Positions 10,356 to 19,348 of a stretch of DNA of 50,585 bases are shown here, in pieces. The stretch's first letter is position 1, and each line of letters opens with the position of its first letter. The notes beneath the pieces are model-generated. The model did not search any database, was not told the DNA's origin, and was given only the letters and a program-made list of their open reading frames with translations. This DNA comes from Streptomyces sp. McG3 (lineage in GTDB: Bacteria; Actinomycetota; Actinomycetes; Streptomycetales; Streptomycetaceae). Location: positions 1 to 50,585 of the forward strand of contig NZ_JAAXYC010000021.1 in assembly GCF_018619185.1 (NCBI RefSeq), written 5' to 3'. Position numbers and translations under genes: made by a program.

Positions 10356-11693
10356 TCAGGGCACCGTCGCGTCGCCTCGCGCGGCGTTCCCCTCCGCCTG
10401 CGGCGGCAGGACGCCACCGCCCTCACCCGGGCGGTCCATCGCCCGCCATTCGGGCCGCAGCCCCGTCAGATTCGTGGTGAGGAAGTACGCCGCCCCGCAG
10501 GCGAGCAGCACCGGAGTCAGTCCGACCGCGGACACCGCCGCCCCCGCGAGCAGCCCGCCGAGCGGGATTCCCGACCAGGACAGCGAGTCACCGAGCGCGT
10601 TGACCCGGCCCAGCATCCGGCGCGGCACCCGTTCGACGAGCACGGCCCCCAGCACAGGGTTGATGAAGCCGGCGCCGAACCCGCTGACGGCGAAGACGGC
10701 CAGGACCGCGCCCAAGGGGGCGTCGACGGCGAGGACCAGGAATCTCGGCGCCCCGGCCAGCAGGAATCCGCCGAGGACCACCACCCTGCGGCGCAGTCGG
10801 TGCGCGGCCATCGCGGCGATGAGACTCCCGCCCACCGCGGCAGCCCCCATCACACTGCCGATGAGGCCGATCGCCGCCGGGCCGTTTCCGGACTCCCCGG
10901 CCCAGACGGGAAGCAGCAGGGTGGTCATCGCCGCGTCCAGCAGGTTGGTGATCCCGAGCATGACGATCACGGCGAGCAGCAGCGGTTCGTGGCGAAGGAA
11001 GGTGAAGCCCTCTCCGAACCGGCGCCAGTAGCCCGCCTCCTTTCCGCCGCCCGGTGCCGAGGGGTCCACGACCGGCTGCCCCATCCCGCGGGGCAGCGCG
11101 ACGGCCACGACGACCGAACCGAGGGCGAAGCAGACCGCGTTGACGACCAGGCCCGTCATGGGGCCGAACAGCGCCACCAGGGCGCCGCCCGCCGCCGGGC
11201 CGATGGTGGAGGCGAGCCGCTCGATCACGCCGGACAGGCCCATGGCCCGCTCCAGGGGTGTTCCGGCGCGCTCGGCGGCCTCCGGGACCATGACTTCCTT
11301 GGCCAGGTCGCCCGGGCCGCGTGCCGCGCCGATCACCGCGACCAGGCCCAGCAGGACGGGGAAGGAGAGCAGGTCCAGGGCGTGGAGAAGCGGGATCGCG
11401 GAGGCGGCGGCCGCGCTCGCCAGATCCGTGGTCCAGGAGACGGCCCGCGGCCCGGTCCGGTCCACCAGCGGGCCGGTGAACGCCTTGACCACCACGTAGG
11501 GCGCCATCTCGCAGAAGGCGACCAGACCGGTGAGGGTGGCGCTGCCCGTGGTGACGAGCACGAACCAGGGCAGGGCCACCAGAGAGATCCGCGTACCGGT
11601 CACGGACACGGCGATGGCGGTCAGTACCCCGGCCAGCGGCTTTAAGGACCGCTGCGCGGAGGTTCCGCCGCCGCCGGGAGCGTCCGCCGTCAC
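10356..11693 (-). CDS. MFS transporter
   Basis: A 445-residue multi-pass membrane protein. About 12 hydrophobic segments are visible in two halves, with a hydrophilic loop near the middle around KEAGYWRRFGEGF. The overall pattern is that of MFS exporters of the macrolide-efflux or enterobactin-exporter type; the substrate cannot be read from sequence. The GTG start overlaps the stop of the upstream ArsR-type regulator (GTGA at 11690-11693), so the two are translationally coupled and the regulator probably controls this pump. The 3' end abuts the convergent XdhC-like gene with no spacer. Confidence 0.9.
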   Translation of the reverse strand: MTADAPGGGGTSAQRSLKPLAGVLTAIAVSVTGTRISLVALPWFVLVTTGSATLTGLVAFCEMAPYVVVKAFTGPLVDRTGPRAVSWTTDLASAAAASAIPLLHALDLLSFPVLLGLVAVIGAARGPGDLAKEVMVPEAAERAGTPLERAMGLSGVIERLASTIGPAAGGALVALFGPMTGLVVNAVCFALGSVVVAVALPRGMGQPVVDPSAPGGGKEAGYWRRFGEGFTFLRHEPLLLAVIVMLGITNLLDAAMTTLLLPVWAGESGNGPAAIGLIGSVMGAAAVGGSLIAAMAAHRLRRRVVVLGGFLLAGAPRFLVLAVDAPLGAVLAVFAVSGFGAGFINPVLGAVLVERVPRRMLGRVNALGDSLSWSGIPLGGLLAGAAVSAVGLTPVLLACGAAYFLTTNLTGLRPEWRAMDRPGEGGGVLPPQAEGNAARGDATVP

Positions 11694-12325
11694 CGCGCCT
11701 CCGTTCCCGGCGCGGGGGCGTCCAGCTCGGGCAGGATATGGGTGATGACACCGACCCGCTCAGCGCCCTCGGGGGCGCTTGCCGCGGTCTCAGGGGTGTC
11801 CCGCCGGTAGCGCGTGATGACCCCGGCCAGCTCTTCGTACAGGGCGGTGGTCTCCTCGGGCGTGAGCCGGAGGGCCCAGTCGCTCATGTCGAAGGCGTTC
11901 CGCCAGGCGCGGGGCATCGTCTGAAGCCCGTTCAGGGTCTGCTGGGTGCGCAGGGTGTGGAGGGCGGCGACGGACTGCTGGTAGGCGAGTGCGGCCTCGG
12001 GCTCCTGCTCGGTCAGCTCCGGATCGTTGAACCAGATCGTCCGGTGCACCGAACGCCACCAGCGCTCGCGTGCGTTGCCGCGCTCCGTGTCCTCCTCGAC
12101 GAAGCCGGCAGCGCCGAGCTGACGCAGGTGGTAGCTGGCCGTCCCGGAGTTCACCCCCAGCCGCTCCGCGAGGCGGGTGGCCGTCGACGGGCCGTGCTTC
12201 CCGAGTAGTCCGACCAGCCGCACGCGTACCGGATGCGCCAGGGCGCGCAGCCCCTTGGCGTCCAGGACGACCGATCCCTCTTCGGCGACCGGGGCGTCCG
12301 GCCTGGCTGACGCGTCATCTGTCAT
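11690..12325 (-). CDS. ArsR-type winged-helix transcriptional regulator
   Basis: A 211-residue regulator. The N-terminal winged helix-turn-helix is clear: KGLRALAHPVRVRLVGLLG, then TATRLAERLGVNSGTASYHLRQL as recognition helix region, then GFVEEDTERGNARERWW as wing. The C-terminal half is helical with no obvious metal-binding Cys pair, so it may respond to a small molecule. I chose the ATG at 12325 (MTDDASARP) over a more upstream ATG at 12388, because the latter would translate through the 14-bp tandem repeats. It is translationally coupled to the MFS gene. The repeats begin 18 bases upstream of the start codon and are likely autoregulatory operators. Confidence 0.88.
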   Translation of the reverse strand: MTDDASARPDAPVAEEGSVVLDAKGLRALAHPVRVRLVGLLGKHGPSTATRLAERLGVNSGTASYHLRQLGAAGFVEEDTERGNARERWWRSVHRTIWFNDPELTEQEPEAALAYQQSVAALHTLRTQQTLNGLQTMPRAWRNAFDMSDWALRLTPEETTALYEELAGVITRYRRDTPETAASAPEGAERVGVITHILPELDAPAPGTEAR

Positions 12326-12342
12326 GAGGCACACCCTAGACC

Positions 12343-12412
12343 GCAAAGAGTTCTTCGCAAAGAGTTCTTCGCGAAGGAGTGTTCGCAAAAGAGTGTTGGC
12401 GAAGAACTCTTC
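12343..12412. repeat. Five tandem 14-bp operator-like repeats
   Basis: Five head-to-tail 14-bp units start at 12343, 12357, 12371, 12385 and 12399. Units 1 and 2 are identical (GCAAAGAGTTCTTC); unit 3 is GCGAAGGAGTGTTC, unit 4 GCAAAAGAGTGTTG and unit 5 GCGAAGAACTCTTC. Each unit plus the next two bases is an imperfect dyad (AAGAGTTCTT core). The array lies in the divergent region between the ArsR-type gene (start 12325) and the DHFR-fold gene (start 12513), so a dimeric regulator could bind cooperatively in register. It is most likely the operator of the adjacent regulator. Confidence 0.85.
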
Positions 12413-12512
12413 GTGGTCAGTTCCGGCGATCCGGCCGATGAGTTCCGGGCCGGACGGGCGTCATCACCTGGGGGACCGCCCGCAGGCAAGCGTTCGCACC
12501 GAAGGAGACACC

Positions 12513-13070
12513 GTGGCCAAGCTCATCTACTCCATGATCACCTCGCTCGACGGCTACGCCGAGGCGGCGGAGGGCGGCCTCGGCACCGGGGCCGAGGATC
12601 CGGAGGTGCACACCTTCGTCGGCGACCTCTTCCGCCCCGTCGGCACGTACCTCTACGGCCGGCGGATGTACGAGACGATGGTCTACTGGGAGACCGCGCA
12701 CACCGAGCCCGACCAGCCGCCGCACATCCTGCAGTACGCCCGTGACTGGCAGGCCGCGGAGAAGGTCGTGTACTCCACGACGCTCGACGAGGTGTCCAGC
12801 GCGAGGACCAGGGTCGAGCGGACCTTCGACCCGGACGCGGTGCGCTGGCTCAAGGCCGAGGCCGAACACGACCTCACCGTCGACGGCCCGAACCTCGCCG
12901 CCCAGGCCATCGCGGCCGGCCTGGTGGACGAGTACCACCTCTTCATCACCACGAGCGTGGTCGGCGGCGGCAAGCGGTTCTTCCCCGACGGCGTGCGCCT
13001 CGACCTCGAACTGGTCGAGGAGCACGCCTTTGCCGGCGGACTGATCCACGCCCACTACCGGACCCGATGA
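12513..13070 (+). CDS. Dihydrofolate reductase family / RibD C-terminal-fold protein
   Basis: A 185-residue protein beginning [16 protein letters not shown], the N-terminal strand-loop of the RibD C-terminal/DHFR-like fold. It has [14 protein letters not shown] and the nucleotide-binding style segment [21 protein letters not shown], ending in [12 protein letters not shown]. Family members reduce small NADPH-dependent substrates, but many are uncharacterised. The start is GTG at 12513, preceded by GAAGGAGA at 12501-12508. It is divergent from the ArsR/MFS operon, and the 14-bp repeats lie 100 bases upstream, so it may be co-regulated. It ends 14 bases from a convergent ABC gene. Confidence 0.88.
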   Translation: MAKLIYSMITSLDGYAEAAEGGLGTGAEDPEVHTFVGDLFRPVGTYLYGRRMYETMVYWETAHTEPDQPPHILQYARDWQAAEKVVYSTTLDEVSSARTRVERTFDPDAVRWLKAEAEHDLTVDGPNLAAQAIAAGLVDEYHLFITTSVVGGGKRFFPDGVRLDLELVEEHAFAGGLIHAHYRTR

Positions 13071-13084
13071 ACAGCACCTGCCTC

Positions 13085-14137
13085 TCAGGCGGGCGCCCCG
13101 GCGGGCCTTCCCGCGTCCTCCCCGCCGCACGCCGCCGCCCAGTGGCACGCCACCTGCGTGCCCCCGCCGCCGCTCAGCACCGGCAGATCCACCGTGCGGC
13201 ATGCCTCCGCCACGCCCGCCCGCTCCGCCTCGCCCGAGGCCAGGACCTGGCAGCGGACGTGGAAACGGCAGCCGCCGGGCACCTTCGAGGGGTCCGGCGG
13301 CTCCCCGGCCAGCACGACCGGTTCGCCCTCCGCCTCCGGGAGCACGGACAACAGGGCCCGGGTGTACGGATGCCGGGGGGCCGTCAGCAACTGCTCGACC
13401 GGGCCCGTCTCGACGATCCGGCCCAGATACATCACCGCCACCCGGTCCGCGATGTTCCAGGCGAGCCCCAGGTCGTGGGTGACCACCAGCGCCGAGAGCC
13501 CCAGCTCGTCCCGCAGGCGCAGCAGCAGCGCCAGGATCTCGCCCCGTACCGACGCGTCCAGCGACGCCACCGGCTCGTCGGCCACGATCAGCTCCGGCTC
13601 CAGCACCAGGGCCCCGGCGATCACCACGCGCTGGCGCTGACCGCCCGACAGCTCGTGCGGGAAGCGCAGGAAGAACCGCTCCGGCGGTCGCAGCCCCGCC
13701 CGGGAAAGGGCTTCCGAGACGGCCGCCCGCTCGTCGCCCGCGTACCCGTGGATGCGCAGACCCTCGGCCACCGCGTCGTACACCGTGTGCCGGGGGTTGA
13801 GCGAGCCGCTGGGGTCCTGGAGGACCAACTGCACGCGCTTTCGGTACGCCTTGAGCGCCCGGCCCGTGTAGTCGAGCGGTGCGCCGCCGAAGGTGACCCG
13901 GCCCGAGGTGGGCGGGACCAGGCCGAGCAGGGAACGGGCGAGCGTCGTCTTGCCGCAGCCGGACTCGCCGACCAGCGCGACGATCTCGCCGGGCCGGATG
14001 TCGAGGTCGACGCCGTCCACGGCACGGGCGGTGGCGGCCCCGCGCCGGCCGGGGAAGGCCACCTTCAGCGTCTCGGCGCTGAGCAGGGGAGCCGCGGTGA
14101 CGGGAGGCGTGGCACCGGTCGGAGGGGTGGCGCTCAT
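13085..14137 (-). CDS. Peptide ABC transporter ATP-binding protein (DppF/OppF type)
   Basis: A 350-residue ATPase, the last gene of a five-gene importer operon. Walker [10 protein letters not shown], signature LSGGQRQRV and Walker [13 protein letters not shown] are intact. The C-terminal oligopeptide/dipeptide-transporter extension shows [16 protein letters not shown] and the GGCRFHVRC cysteine motif. Its start overlaps the stop of the partner ATPase gene (ATGA, 14134-14137). The two ATPases should pair on the two permeases. Substrate class (peptides or similar) is inferred from family. Confidence 0.93.
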   Translation of the reverse strand: MSATPPTGATPPVTAAPLLSAETLKVAFPGRRGAATARAVDGVDLDIRPGEIVALVGESGCGKTTLARSLLGLVPPTSGRVTFGGAPLDYTGRALKAYRKRVQLVLQDPSGSLNPRHTVYDAVAEGLRIHGYAGDERAAVSEALSRAGLRPPERFFLRFPHELSGGQRQRVVIAGALVLEPELIVADEPVASLDASVRGEILALLLRLRDELGLSALVVTHDLGLAWNIADRVAVMYLGRIVETGPVEQLLTAPRHPYTRALLSVLPEAEGEPVVLAGEPPDPSKVPGGCRFHVRCQVLASGEAERAGVAEACRTVDLPVLSGGGGTQVACHWAAACGGEDAGRPAGAPA

Positions 14138-15201
14138 GTCGTGCTCCTCGCGTCGTCGGCGGCCGGGGCGTCCACCAGGACGCAGGCCGCCCGGTGCTCG
14201 GCCCCGGACCCCCGCAGCTCCTGGTCCTCGGTGGCGCAGGAGTCGAGCGCCACCGGGCAGCGCGGATGGAAGGTGCAGCCGCCCGGCAGCGCCGAGGGGT
14301 CCGGCGGGTCTCCCGGCAGGCCGCGCGGGGCGTGCCGGGAGGAGAGGTCCCCGATCCTCGGGAACGCGGCGGAGAGTGCCTTGCCGTACGGGTGGCGGGC
14401 GTCCGTGTACACCTGCCGGGCGGGGCCCTCCTCGACGACCCGGCCCGCGTACATCACCGAGAGCCGGTCACAGGTGTCGGCGAGGACCGCGAGGTCATGG
14501 CTGATCATGATCAGCCCGACGCCCTGGTCCGCCACGAGCGCCTCGATCAGCCGCAGGATCTGCGCCTGGATCATCACGTCGAGGGCGGTGGTCGGCTCGT
14601 CCGCGACGATCAGCAGCGGATCGCAGGCCAGCGCCATGGCGATCATCACGCGCTGCCGCTGACCGCCCGACAGCTCGTGCGGATAGGACTGGGCCCGGGC
14701 GGCGGGCAGCCCCACCTGCTCCAGCAGCTCACCGGCCCGCTTGCGGGCGGCGGCGGGGGTCGCCCTGCTGTGGAGCAGGACCGGCTCGGCGATCTGGTCC
14801 CCGACCCGGTGCACGGCGTTCAGCGAGTGCATCGCGCCCTGGAAGACGATCGACGCGCCCGCCCAGCGGACCGCCCGCAGCCGCCCCCACTTCATGGTCA
14901 GGACGTCCTCGCCGTCGAGGAGGATCTCGCCGCTCAGCGTGGCCGTCGCGGGCAGCAGCCGCAGCAGCGCGAGGGCCAGCGTCGACTTGCCGCAGCCGGA
15001 CTCACCGGCGATGCCGAGCTTCTGCCCGGCCTCGACCCGCAGATCGACCCCCCGTACGGCGGGGACGGCGTCGGCCCCGCCCCCGTACGTGACGGTCAGG
15101 TTCCGCACCTCCAGGAGCGGCGGATCGCCGACCGGCTTCGACGGGCCGGGAGAGCCGGACGGGTCCGGATTCGGCGTGGTGGTCGTGGTCGTGGCGGTCA
15201 A
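14134..15201 (-). CDS. Peptide ABC transporter ATP-binding protein (DppD/OppD type)
   Basis: A 355-residue ATPase with Walker [10 protein letters not shown], signature [12 protein letters not shown] and Walker [14 protein letters not shown]. The C-terminal extension is of the oligopeptide type ([17 protein letters not shown], then GGCTFHPRC). I place the start at TTG 15201, which overlaps the permease stop (TTGA at 15198-15201) and gives the N-terminus [20 protein letters not shown] stretch lies just upstream as ribosome-binding site. An open frame further upstream runs antisense-like through the permease and is not coding. Confidence 0.9.
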   Translation of the reverse strand: MTATTTTTTPNPDPSGSPGPSKPVGDPPLLEVRNLTVTYGGGADAVPAVRGVDLRVEAGQKLGIAGESGCGKSTLALALLRLLPATATLSGEILLDGEDVLTMKWGRLRAVRWAGASIVFQGAMHSLNAVHRVGDQIAEPVLLHSRATPAAARKRAGELLEQVGLPAARAQSYPHELSGGQRQRVMIAMALACDPLLIVADEPTTALDVMIQAQILRLIEALVADQGVGLIMISHDLAVLADTCDRLSVMYAGRVVEEGPARQVYTDARHPYGKALSAAFPRIGDLSSRHAPRGLPGDPPDPSALPGGCTFHPRCPVALDSCATEDQELRGSGAEHRAACVLVDAPAADDARSTT

Positions 15202-16172
15202 CGGGACACCCCCAGCTTGGGGTTGAGCACGGACTCGATGGCGCGGCCGCACAGCGTGAAGGCCAGGGCGACCACGGCGATGGCGAGTCCGGGCGGAGCG
15301 AGGTACCACCAGTTGCCGGAGCTGACCGCGCCGGCCTCGCGGGCGTCCTGGAGCAGACCGCCCCAGGAGACGATCGTGGGATCGCTGAGCCCGAGGAAGG
15401 CGAGGGTCGCCTCGGTGAGGATGGCGGTGGAGATCACGAGCGTGGTCTGGGCCAGTACCAGCGGCATCACATTGGGCAGGACGTGACGCGACATGATGTG
15501 GCGGTGTCCGCCGCCGAGCGCCCGGGAGCGTTCGATGTACGGGCGGGACTCGACGGACAGCGTCTGGGCGCGGACCAGACGTGCGGTCGTCGGCCAGGTC
15601 GTGACACCGATCGCCAGGATCGTCGTCCACACCGACCGGGACAGGACCGTGGCCAGGGCGATGGCCAGCACCAGGGTCGGCATCACCAGGAACCAGTCGG
15701 TGACCCGCATGATGACGGTGGCGTACCAGCCCTTGAAGTGGCCCGCGGTGATCCCGATGAGGGTGCCGATCGCCACGGACAGGAAGGCGGCGAGCAGCCC
15801 GACCGTCAGCGAGACCCGGGTGCCCCAGAGCATCAGGGCCAGCAGGCTGCGGCCGAACTGGTCGGTCCCGAGCGGGAACTCACCGCTCGGCGCCTCCATC
15901 GGGCCGCCCGGGGCGTTGGTCACGCTCTGCGAGTCGGCTCCGACCAGCAGCGGGGCGGTCAGCGCGAGCAGGGCGATCACCGCCAGCACGGCGAGTCCGA
16001 CGAGACCGGCGCGGTGCGTGCGGTACTGCCGCCAGAAGCGGGCCACCGCCTGCCGCCGCCGGGCCCGGGTGAGGGCGCGCGGGCTCTGTACCGGGACCAC
16101 CTTCTCCGGCTGCCCGGAGGGCTTCGGGGCGTCCGGCTCCAGCGGCCCGGACTTCTGCATCGACGTCGTCAT
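15198..16172 (-). CDS. Peptide ABC transporter permease (DppC/OppC type)
   Basis: A 324-residue inner-membrane permease. A cytoplasmic N-terminus of about 50 residues precedes the first helix (GLVGLAVLAVIALLALTAPLL). A periplasmic-type loop containing FPLGTDQFGRSLLALMLWG, typical of DppC proteins, follows. The BPD_transp_1 domain has the EAA-type loop around YIERSRALGGGHRHIMSRHVLPN. The start ATG at 16172 overlaps the stop of the partner permease (ATGA). The operon order is binding protein, B-type permease, C-type permease, two ATPases. Confidence 0.92.
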   Translation of the reverse strand: MTTSMQKSGPLEPDAPKPSGQPEKVVPVQSPRALTRARRRQAVARFWRQYRTHRAGLVGLAVLAVIALLALTAPLLVGADSQSVTNAPGGPMEAPSGEFPLGTDQFGRSLLALMLWGTRVSLTVGLLAAFLSVAIGTLIGITAGHFKGWYATVIMRVTDWFLVMPTLVLAIALATVLSRSVWTTILAIGVTTWPTTARLVRAQTLSVESRPYIERSRALGGGHRHIMSRHVLPNVMPLVLAQTTLVISTAILTEATLAFLGLSDPTIVSWGGLLQDAREAGAVSSGNWWYLAPPGLAIAVVALAFTLCGRAIESVLNPKLGVSR

Positions 16173-17260
16173 CGGCCCACCCGGGGATCGAGCAGCGGAT
16201 AGATCACATCGGCCAGCGTGTTCATCAGGATCACCGCGGCGGCGAACACGAAGAACAGCGCCTGCACCAACGGCAGGTCGGGCACGCTCAGCGCCTGGTA
16301 GAAGAGGCCGCCGAGCCCCGGCCAGGAGAACACCGTCTCCACCAGGATCGCCCCGGCGACCGTCGTGCCGAGGTTCACGAAGAGCAGCGTCACGGTCGGC
16401 AGCATCGCGTTCGGCACGGCGTGCTTCCGGCGGACGAGGTCGTCGCGCAGCCCCTTGGCGCGGGCGGTCGTCAGATAGTCGCTGCCCATCTCGTCCAGCA
16501 GCGAGGAGCGCATCACCAGCAGGGTGCGCGCGTACTCCACGGCGACGAGCGTGACGACGGGCAGCACCATGTGGTGGGCGATGTCCAGCACCCGGTCGAA
16601 GCCCTCGGTGTCGCCGGACTCCATACCGCCGGTCGGGAAGAGCCCGGGGATCGGGCCGATGCCCACCGACAGGGTGATGATGAGGAGCAGGCCGAGCCAG
16701 AACGAGGGCACCGAGTACAGCGTCAGCGCGAACGCGGTGTTGGCACGGTCCCCGGCACTGCCGTTGCGCCACGCGGAGCGGGCGCCCAGCCAGATGCCGA
16801 GCAGCGTGTAGATCACGAAGGCGGTGCCGGTCAGCAACAGGGTGGCCGGCAGCGCCTCGGCGATCTTGTCGACGACCGGGGCGCGGAACTGGTACGACGT
16901 ACCGAAGTCGCCGGTCAGCGCCTTGCCGCAGTACTGGGTGAACTGCTCCCACAGCGGCAGGTCGAGGCCGAACTCACGGCGCATCGCCGCGATCTGCTCG
17001 GTCGACACCTGACGGCCGCCGGTCATCTGCTTGACCGGGTCGCCGGGGATCAGCCGGAAGAGGAAGAAGCTGGTGACGAGGACGGCGAAGAGGGAGACGG
17101 CCGCCCCGGCGAGCTTGCCCGCCGCGTAGCGGGCGTAGGCGGCGGTGGAGCGGGAGCGGGGGGAGCGGGCCGACGGCCCGGCCGGAGCCGGGCCGCCGGA
17201 TTCGGTGCTCTCCACGCCCGCCGCGCCCTCTCGCAGGGCGGGAGTGCTTTCTGAGCTCAT
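16169..17260 (-). CDS. Peptide ABC transporter permease (DppB/OppB type)
   Basis: A 363-residue inner-membrane permease. A 45-residue Ser/Pro-rich N-terminus precedes the first helix, followed by FRLIPGDPVKQMTGG, the DppB-family LxPGDP signature. The EAA loop lies near YLTTARAKGLRDDLVRRKHAVPNA. Later helices include LFVNLGTTVAGAILVETVFSWPGLG. It starts three bases after the binding-protein stop and overlaps the next permease by four bases, so the operon is tightly coupled. Confidence 0.92.
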   Translation of the reverse strand: MSSESTPALREGAAGVESTESGGPAPAGPSARSPRSRSTAAYARYAAGKLAGAAVSLFAVLVTSFFLFRLIPGDPVKQMTGGRQVSTEQIAAMRREFGLDLPLWEQFTQYCGKALTGDFGTSYQFRAPVVDKIAEALPATLLLTGTAFVIYTLLGIWLGARSAWRNGSAGDRANTAFALTLYSVPSFWLGLLLIITLSVGIGPIPGLFPTGGMESGDTEGFDRVLDIAHHMVLPVVTLVAVEYARTLLVMRSSLLDEMGSDYLTTARAKGLRDDLVRRKHAVPNAMLPTVTLLFVNLGTTVAGAILVETVFSWPGLGGLFYQALSVPDLPLVQALFFVFAAAVILMNTLADVIYPLLDPRVGR

Positions 17261-17263
17261 GGA

Positions 17264-19141
17264 CTATTCACGGTCTTCCGCGGTGGAGCGGCGACGCATG
17301 GCGAACAGGAGTCCGCCACCGGCGAGGACGACGACGGCGATCCCGACCCCGATGAGCACCCCGGTGGAGCTGCCACCGGAGTCGGAGGAACCGGACGAGG
17401 AGGCCCCGGCGGCCGGGACCGCCGACCACCAGCTCCAGTAGCCGTCCTGGCCGTAGATGTTGCCCGCGGCCGACGGCATGGTGGTGATGGACTCGATGTG
17501 GTCGGTGCGGTAGGCCTCGACGGCATTCGGGTACGCCATGACGTTCATGTACCCGGTGTCGTACAGCCGTGACTCCAGTTGCTTGACCAGATCCGCCCGC
17601 TTGGCGGGGTCGTACTCGGCCAGTTGCTTCTTGTAGAGCTCGTCGTACTGCTTGTCGCAGATGAAGTTGTCGGTCGAGGCCGTCTCCTTCGCCTTGGCCG
17701 GCAGGGCATCGCAGGTGTGGATCGACAGGACGAAGTCGGGGTCGGGGTTGACGGACCAGCCGTCGAAGGCGAGGTCGTACTCACCGGCGTACCAGGGGTC
17801 GGAAACGTTGTCGAGGCAGTCGACCTTCAGCCCGATGCCCTGCTCGCCCCACCACTCCTGGAGGTACTTGCCGATCGCCTTGTCGTTGGGGTCGGTGGCG
17901 TGGCAGAGGATGCGGAAGTCGAGCGGCTTGCCGTCCTTGCCGACGCGCTTGCCCGCCCCGTTCTTCTGGTACCCGGCCTCGTCCAGCAGGGCCGCGGCCT
18001 TCGCCGGGTCGTAGGCCAGCTTCTGGTCCGCCGACGGCTTCCAGAAGTAGTCACCGAAGCGCGGCGGGATGTAGCCCTCGCCCACGACGGCGTGGCCCTG
18101 GAAGACCTTGTCGATGATGGTCTTGCGGTCGACCGCCATGAACAGCGCGTGCCGCACCTTCTGGTCCAGCAGCGCAGGGTGCCCGTCGCCGAACTTCTGT
18201 CCGTCCTTCGTGCGGGCGCCGGGGTTGACGGCGAGCGCGAAGAAGCGGCGGCCCGGGGCGTCGTTCACCTTGATATCGGGGGCGCTCTCCAGCGAGGCGG
18301 ACTGGGCCGGGGTCAGACTGGGGCTGCCCGCGACGAAGGACACCTCGCCCTTGCGCAGGGCGGCCACGGCCGCGTCCTGGTCCTTGTAGTAGCGGAAGAC
18401 CAGTTCGTCGAACTTGGGGGACCCGCGCCAGAAGTCCTTGTTGGCCTTCAGCTTCACATAGCTGTCGACCTTGTAGTCCGTCACGATGAACGGACCGTTC
18501 CCCACGATGGGGAACTCCTTGTCGTTGTTGAACTTCGAGAAGTCGCCGACCTTCTCCCAGAGGTGCTTCGGGACGATCGGCACATCGAGCGCGGCCATCG
18601 TGGCCTGCGGCTCCTTCAACGTGATGACCAGCTTGTCCTTGCTGGGCGCGGTCACCTTCTCGAAGTTGCCGACGAAGCTGCCGTTGGAGGTCGCGGCGGC
18701 CTCGTCCGTCATCATCTTGTTGAACGTCCAGGCCGCGTCCTCGGCGGTGGCCTGCTGCCCGTCGGACCACTTCGAGTCCGAGCGGATCGTGTACGTCCAC
18801 GTCAGCTTGTCCGCGGAGGGCTCCCACGCGGTGGCGAGGCCCGGGACCGCCTTGTTGTCCTTGGGGTCGTAGTTGGTGAGGAAGTCATACATCAGCCGCA
18901 GGACGCTCGTGCTGAGCAGCCGCTGCGCCAGGAACGGGCTGAGCGAGTCGACGCTCTGCGCGACGGCGACCGTGAGCGTCGTCTTCCCGTCGTCCGCACG
19001 CGCCTCGGAGGGGGCGGGCGCGAGCAGGTTTCCGGGTACGACGGATCCGGCGGTGAGTGCCAGGGCGGCCAGGCCGGAGGCCAGCAGGAGGCGCAGGCGT
19101 CGGCGTGGCCGGGTGGAGTGGTGGGGAACTCTAGTGACCAT
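17264..19141 (-). CDS. Peptide ABC transporter substrate-binding protein, C-terminally membrane-anchored
   Basis: A 625-residue SBP_bac_5 family solute-binding protein, first gene of the importer operon. It has an N-terminal Sec signal (RPRRRLRLLLASGLAALALTAG) with an AxA-like site near SEARA and no lipobox Cys. The family core includes LATAWEPSADKLTWTYTIR and KFDELVFRYYKDQDAAVAALRKGE. A Ser/Gly-rich linker near residue 580 leads into a C-terminal helix, GVLIGVGIAVVVLAGGGLLF, followed by MRRR. This anchor replaces the usual lipid anchor of Gram-positive binding proteins. A promoter-like pair lies upstream at 19214-19243. Confidence 0.93.
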   Translation of the reverse strand: MVTRVPHHSTRPRRRLRLLLASGLAALALTAGSVVPGNLLAPAPSEARADDGKTTLTVAVAQSVDSLSPFLAQRLLSTSVLRLMYDFLTNYDPKDNKAVPGLATAWEPSADKLTWTYTIRSDSKWSDGQQATAEDAAWTFNKMMTDEAAATSNGSFVGNFEKVTAPSKDKLVITLKEPQATMAALDVPIVPKHLWEKVGDFSKFNNDKEFPIVGNGPFIVTDYKVDSYVKLKANKDFWRGSPKFDELVFRYYKDQDAAVAALRKGEVSFVAGSPSLTPAQSASLESAPDIKVNDAPGRRFFALAVNPGARTKDGQKFGDGHPALLDQKVRHALFMAVDRKTIIDKVFQGHAVVGEGYIPPRFGDYFWKPSADQKLAYDPAKAAALLDEAGYQKNGAGKRVGKDGKPLDFRILCHATDPNDKAIGKYLQEWWGEQGIGLKVDCLDNVSDPWYAGEYDLAFDGWSVNPDPDFVLSIHTCDALPAKAKETASTDNFICDKQYDELYKKQLAEYDPAKRADLVKQLESRLYDTGYMNVMAYPNAVEAYRTDHIESITTMPSAAGNIYGQDGYWSWWSAVPAAGASSSGSSDSGGSSTGVLIGVGIAVVVLAGGGLLFAMRRRSTAEDRE

Positions 19142-19213
19142 GGACGGGGACCTCGCGTCATCACTCGCTGAAGAAGGCGGGTAGATCTCTGGTTCGCCAG
19201 TTGGTGAAGCGAA

Positions 19214-19243
19214 GGTTTATCAGCGGTGGTCGAGGCTCGTCAA
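19214..19243 (-). promoter_or_regulatory. Candidate promoter of the peptide ABC operon
   Basis: Read on the minus strand, TTGACG (19243-19238) is followed after 18 bases by TAAACC (19219-19214), or after 16 bases by GATAAA. It lies about 75 bases upstream of the binding-protein start and looks like a housekeeping-sigma promoter. Confidence 0.5.
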
Positions 19244-19280
19244 CGGTCAGTCAAACAGCGTGTGGGCTGCGGGAATAGCG

Positions 19281-19316
19281 GAAGGGCCCGCACCGCGCGA
19301 GCGGTACGGGCCCTTC
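19281..19316 (-). terminator. Hairpin terminator after the EspI-like gene
   Basis: A 16-bp stem with one mismatch (19281-19296 with 19301-19316) and a four-base GCGA loop. It lies 33 bases beyond the stop of the minus-strand gene ending at 19349. It separates the type VII locus from the ABC operon. Confidence 0.75.
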
Positions 19317-19348
19317 ATCGGCCCTCATTGGTCTCAACCACTTCGGCC

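Noticed and set aside
12343..12412. Short tandem array considered as CRISPR
   Set aside because: Units are contiguous 14-mers without spacers, and no cas genes are present.
12177..12512. N-terminal extension of the DHFR-fold gene
   Set aside because: It would translate through the 14-bp repeats and antisense of the regulator; the GTG at 12513 has a good ribosome-binding site and the family N-terminus.
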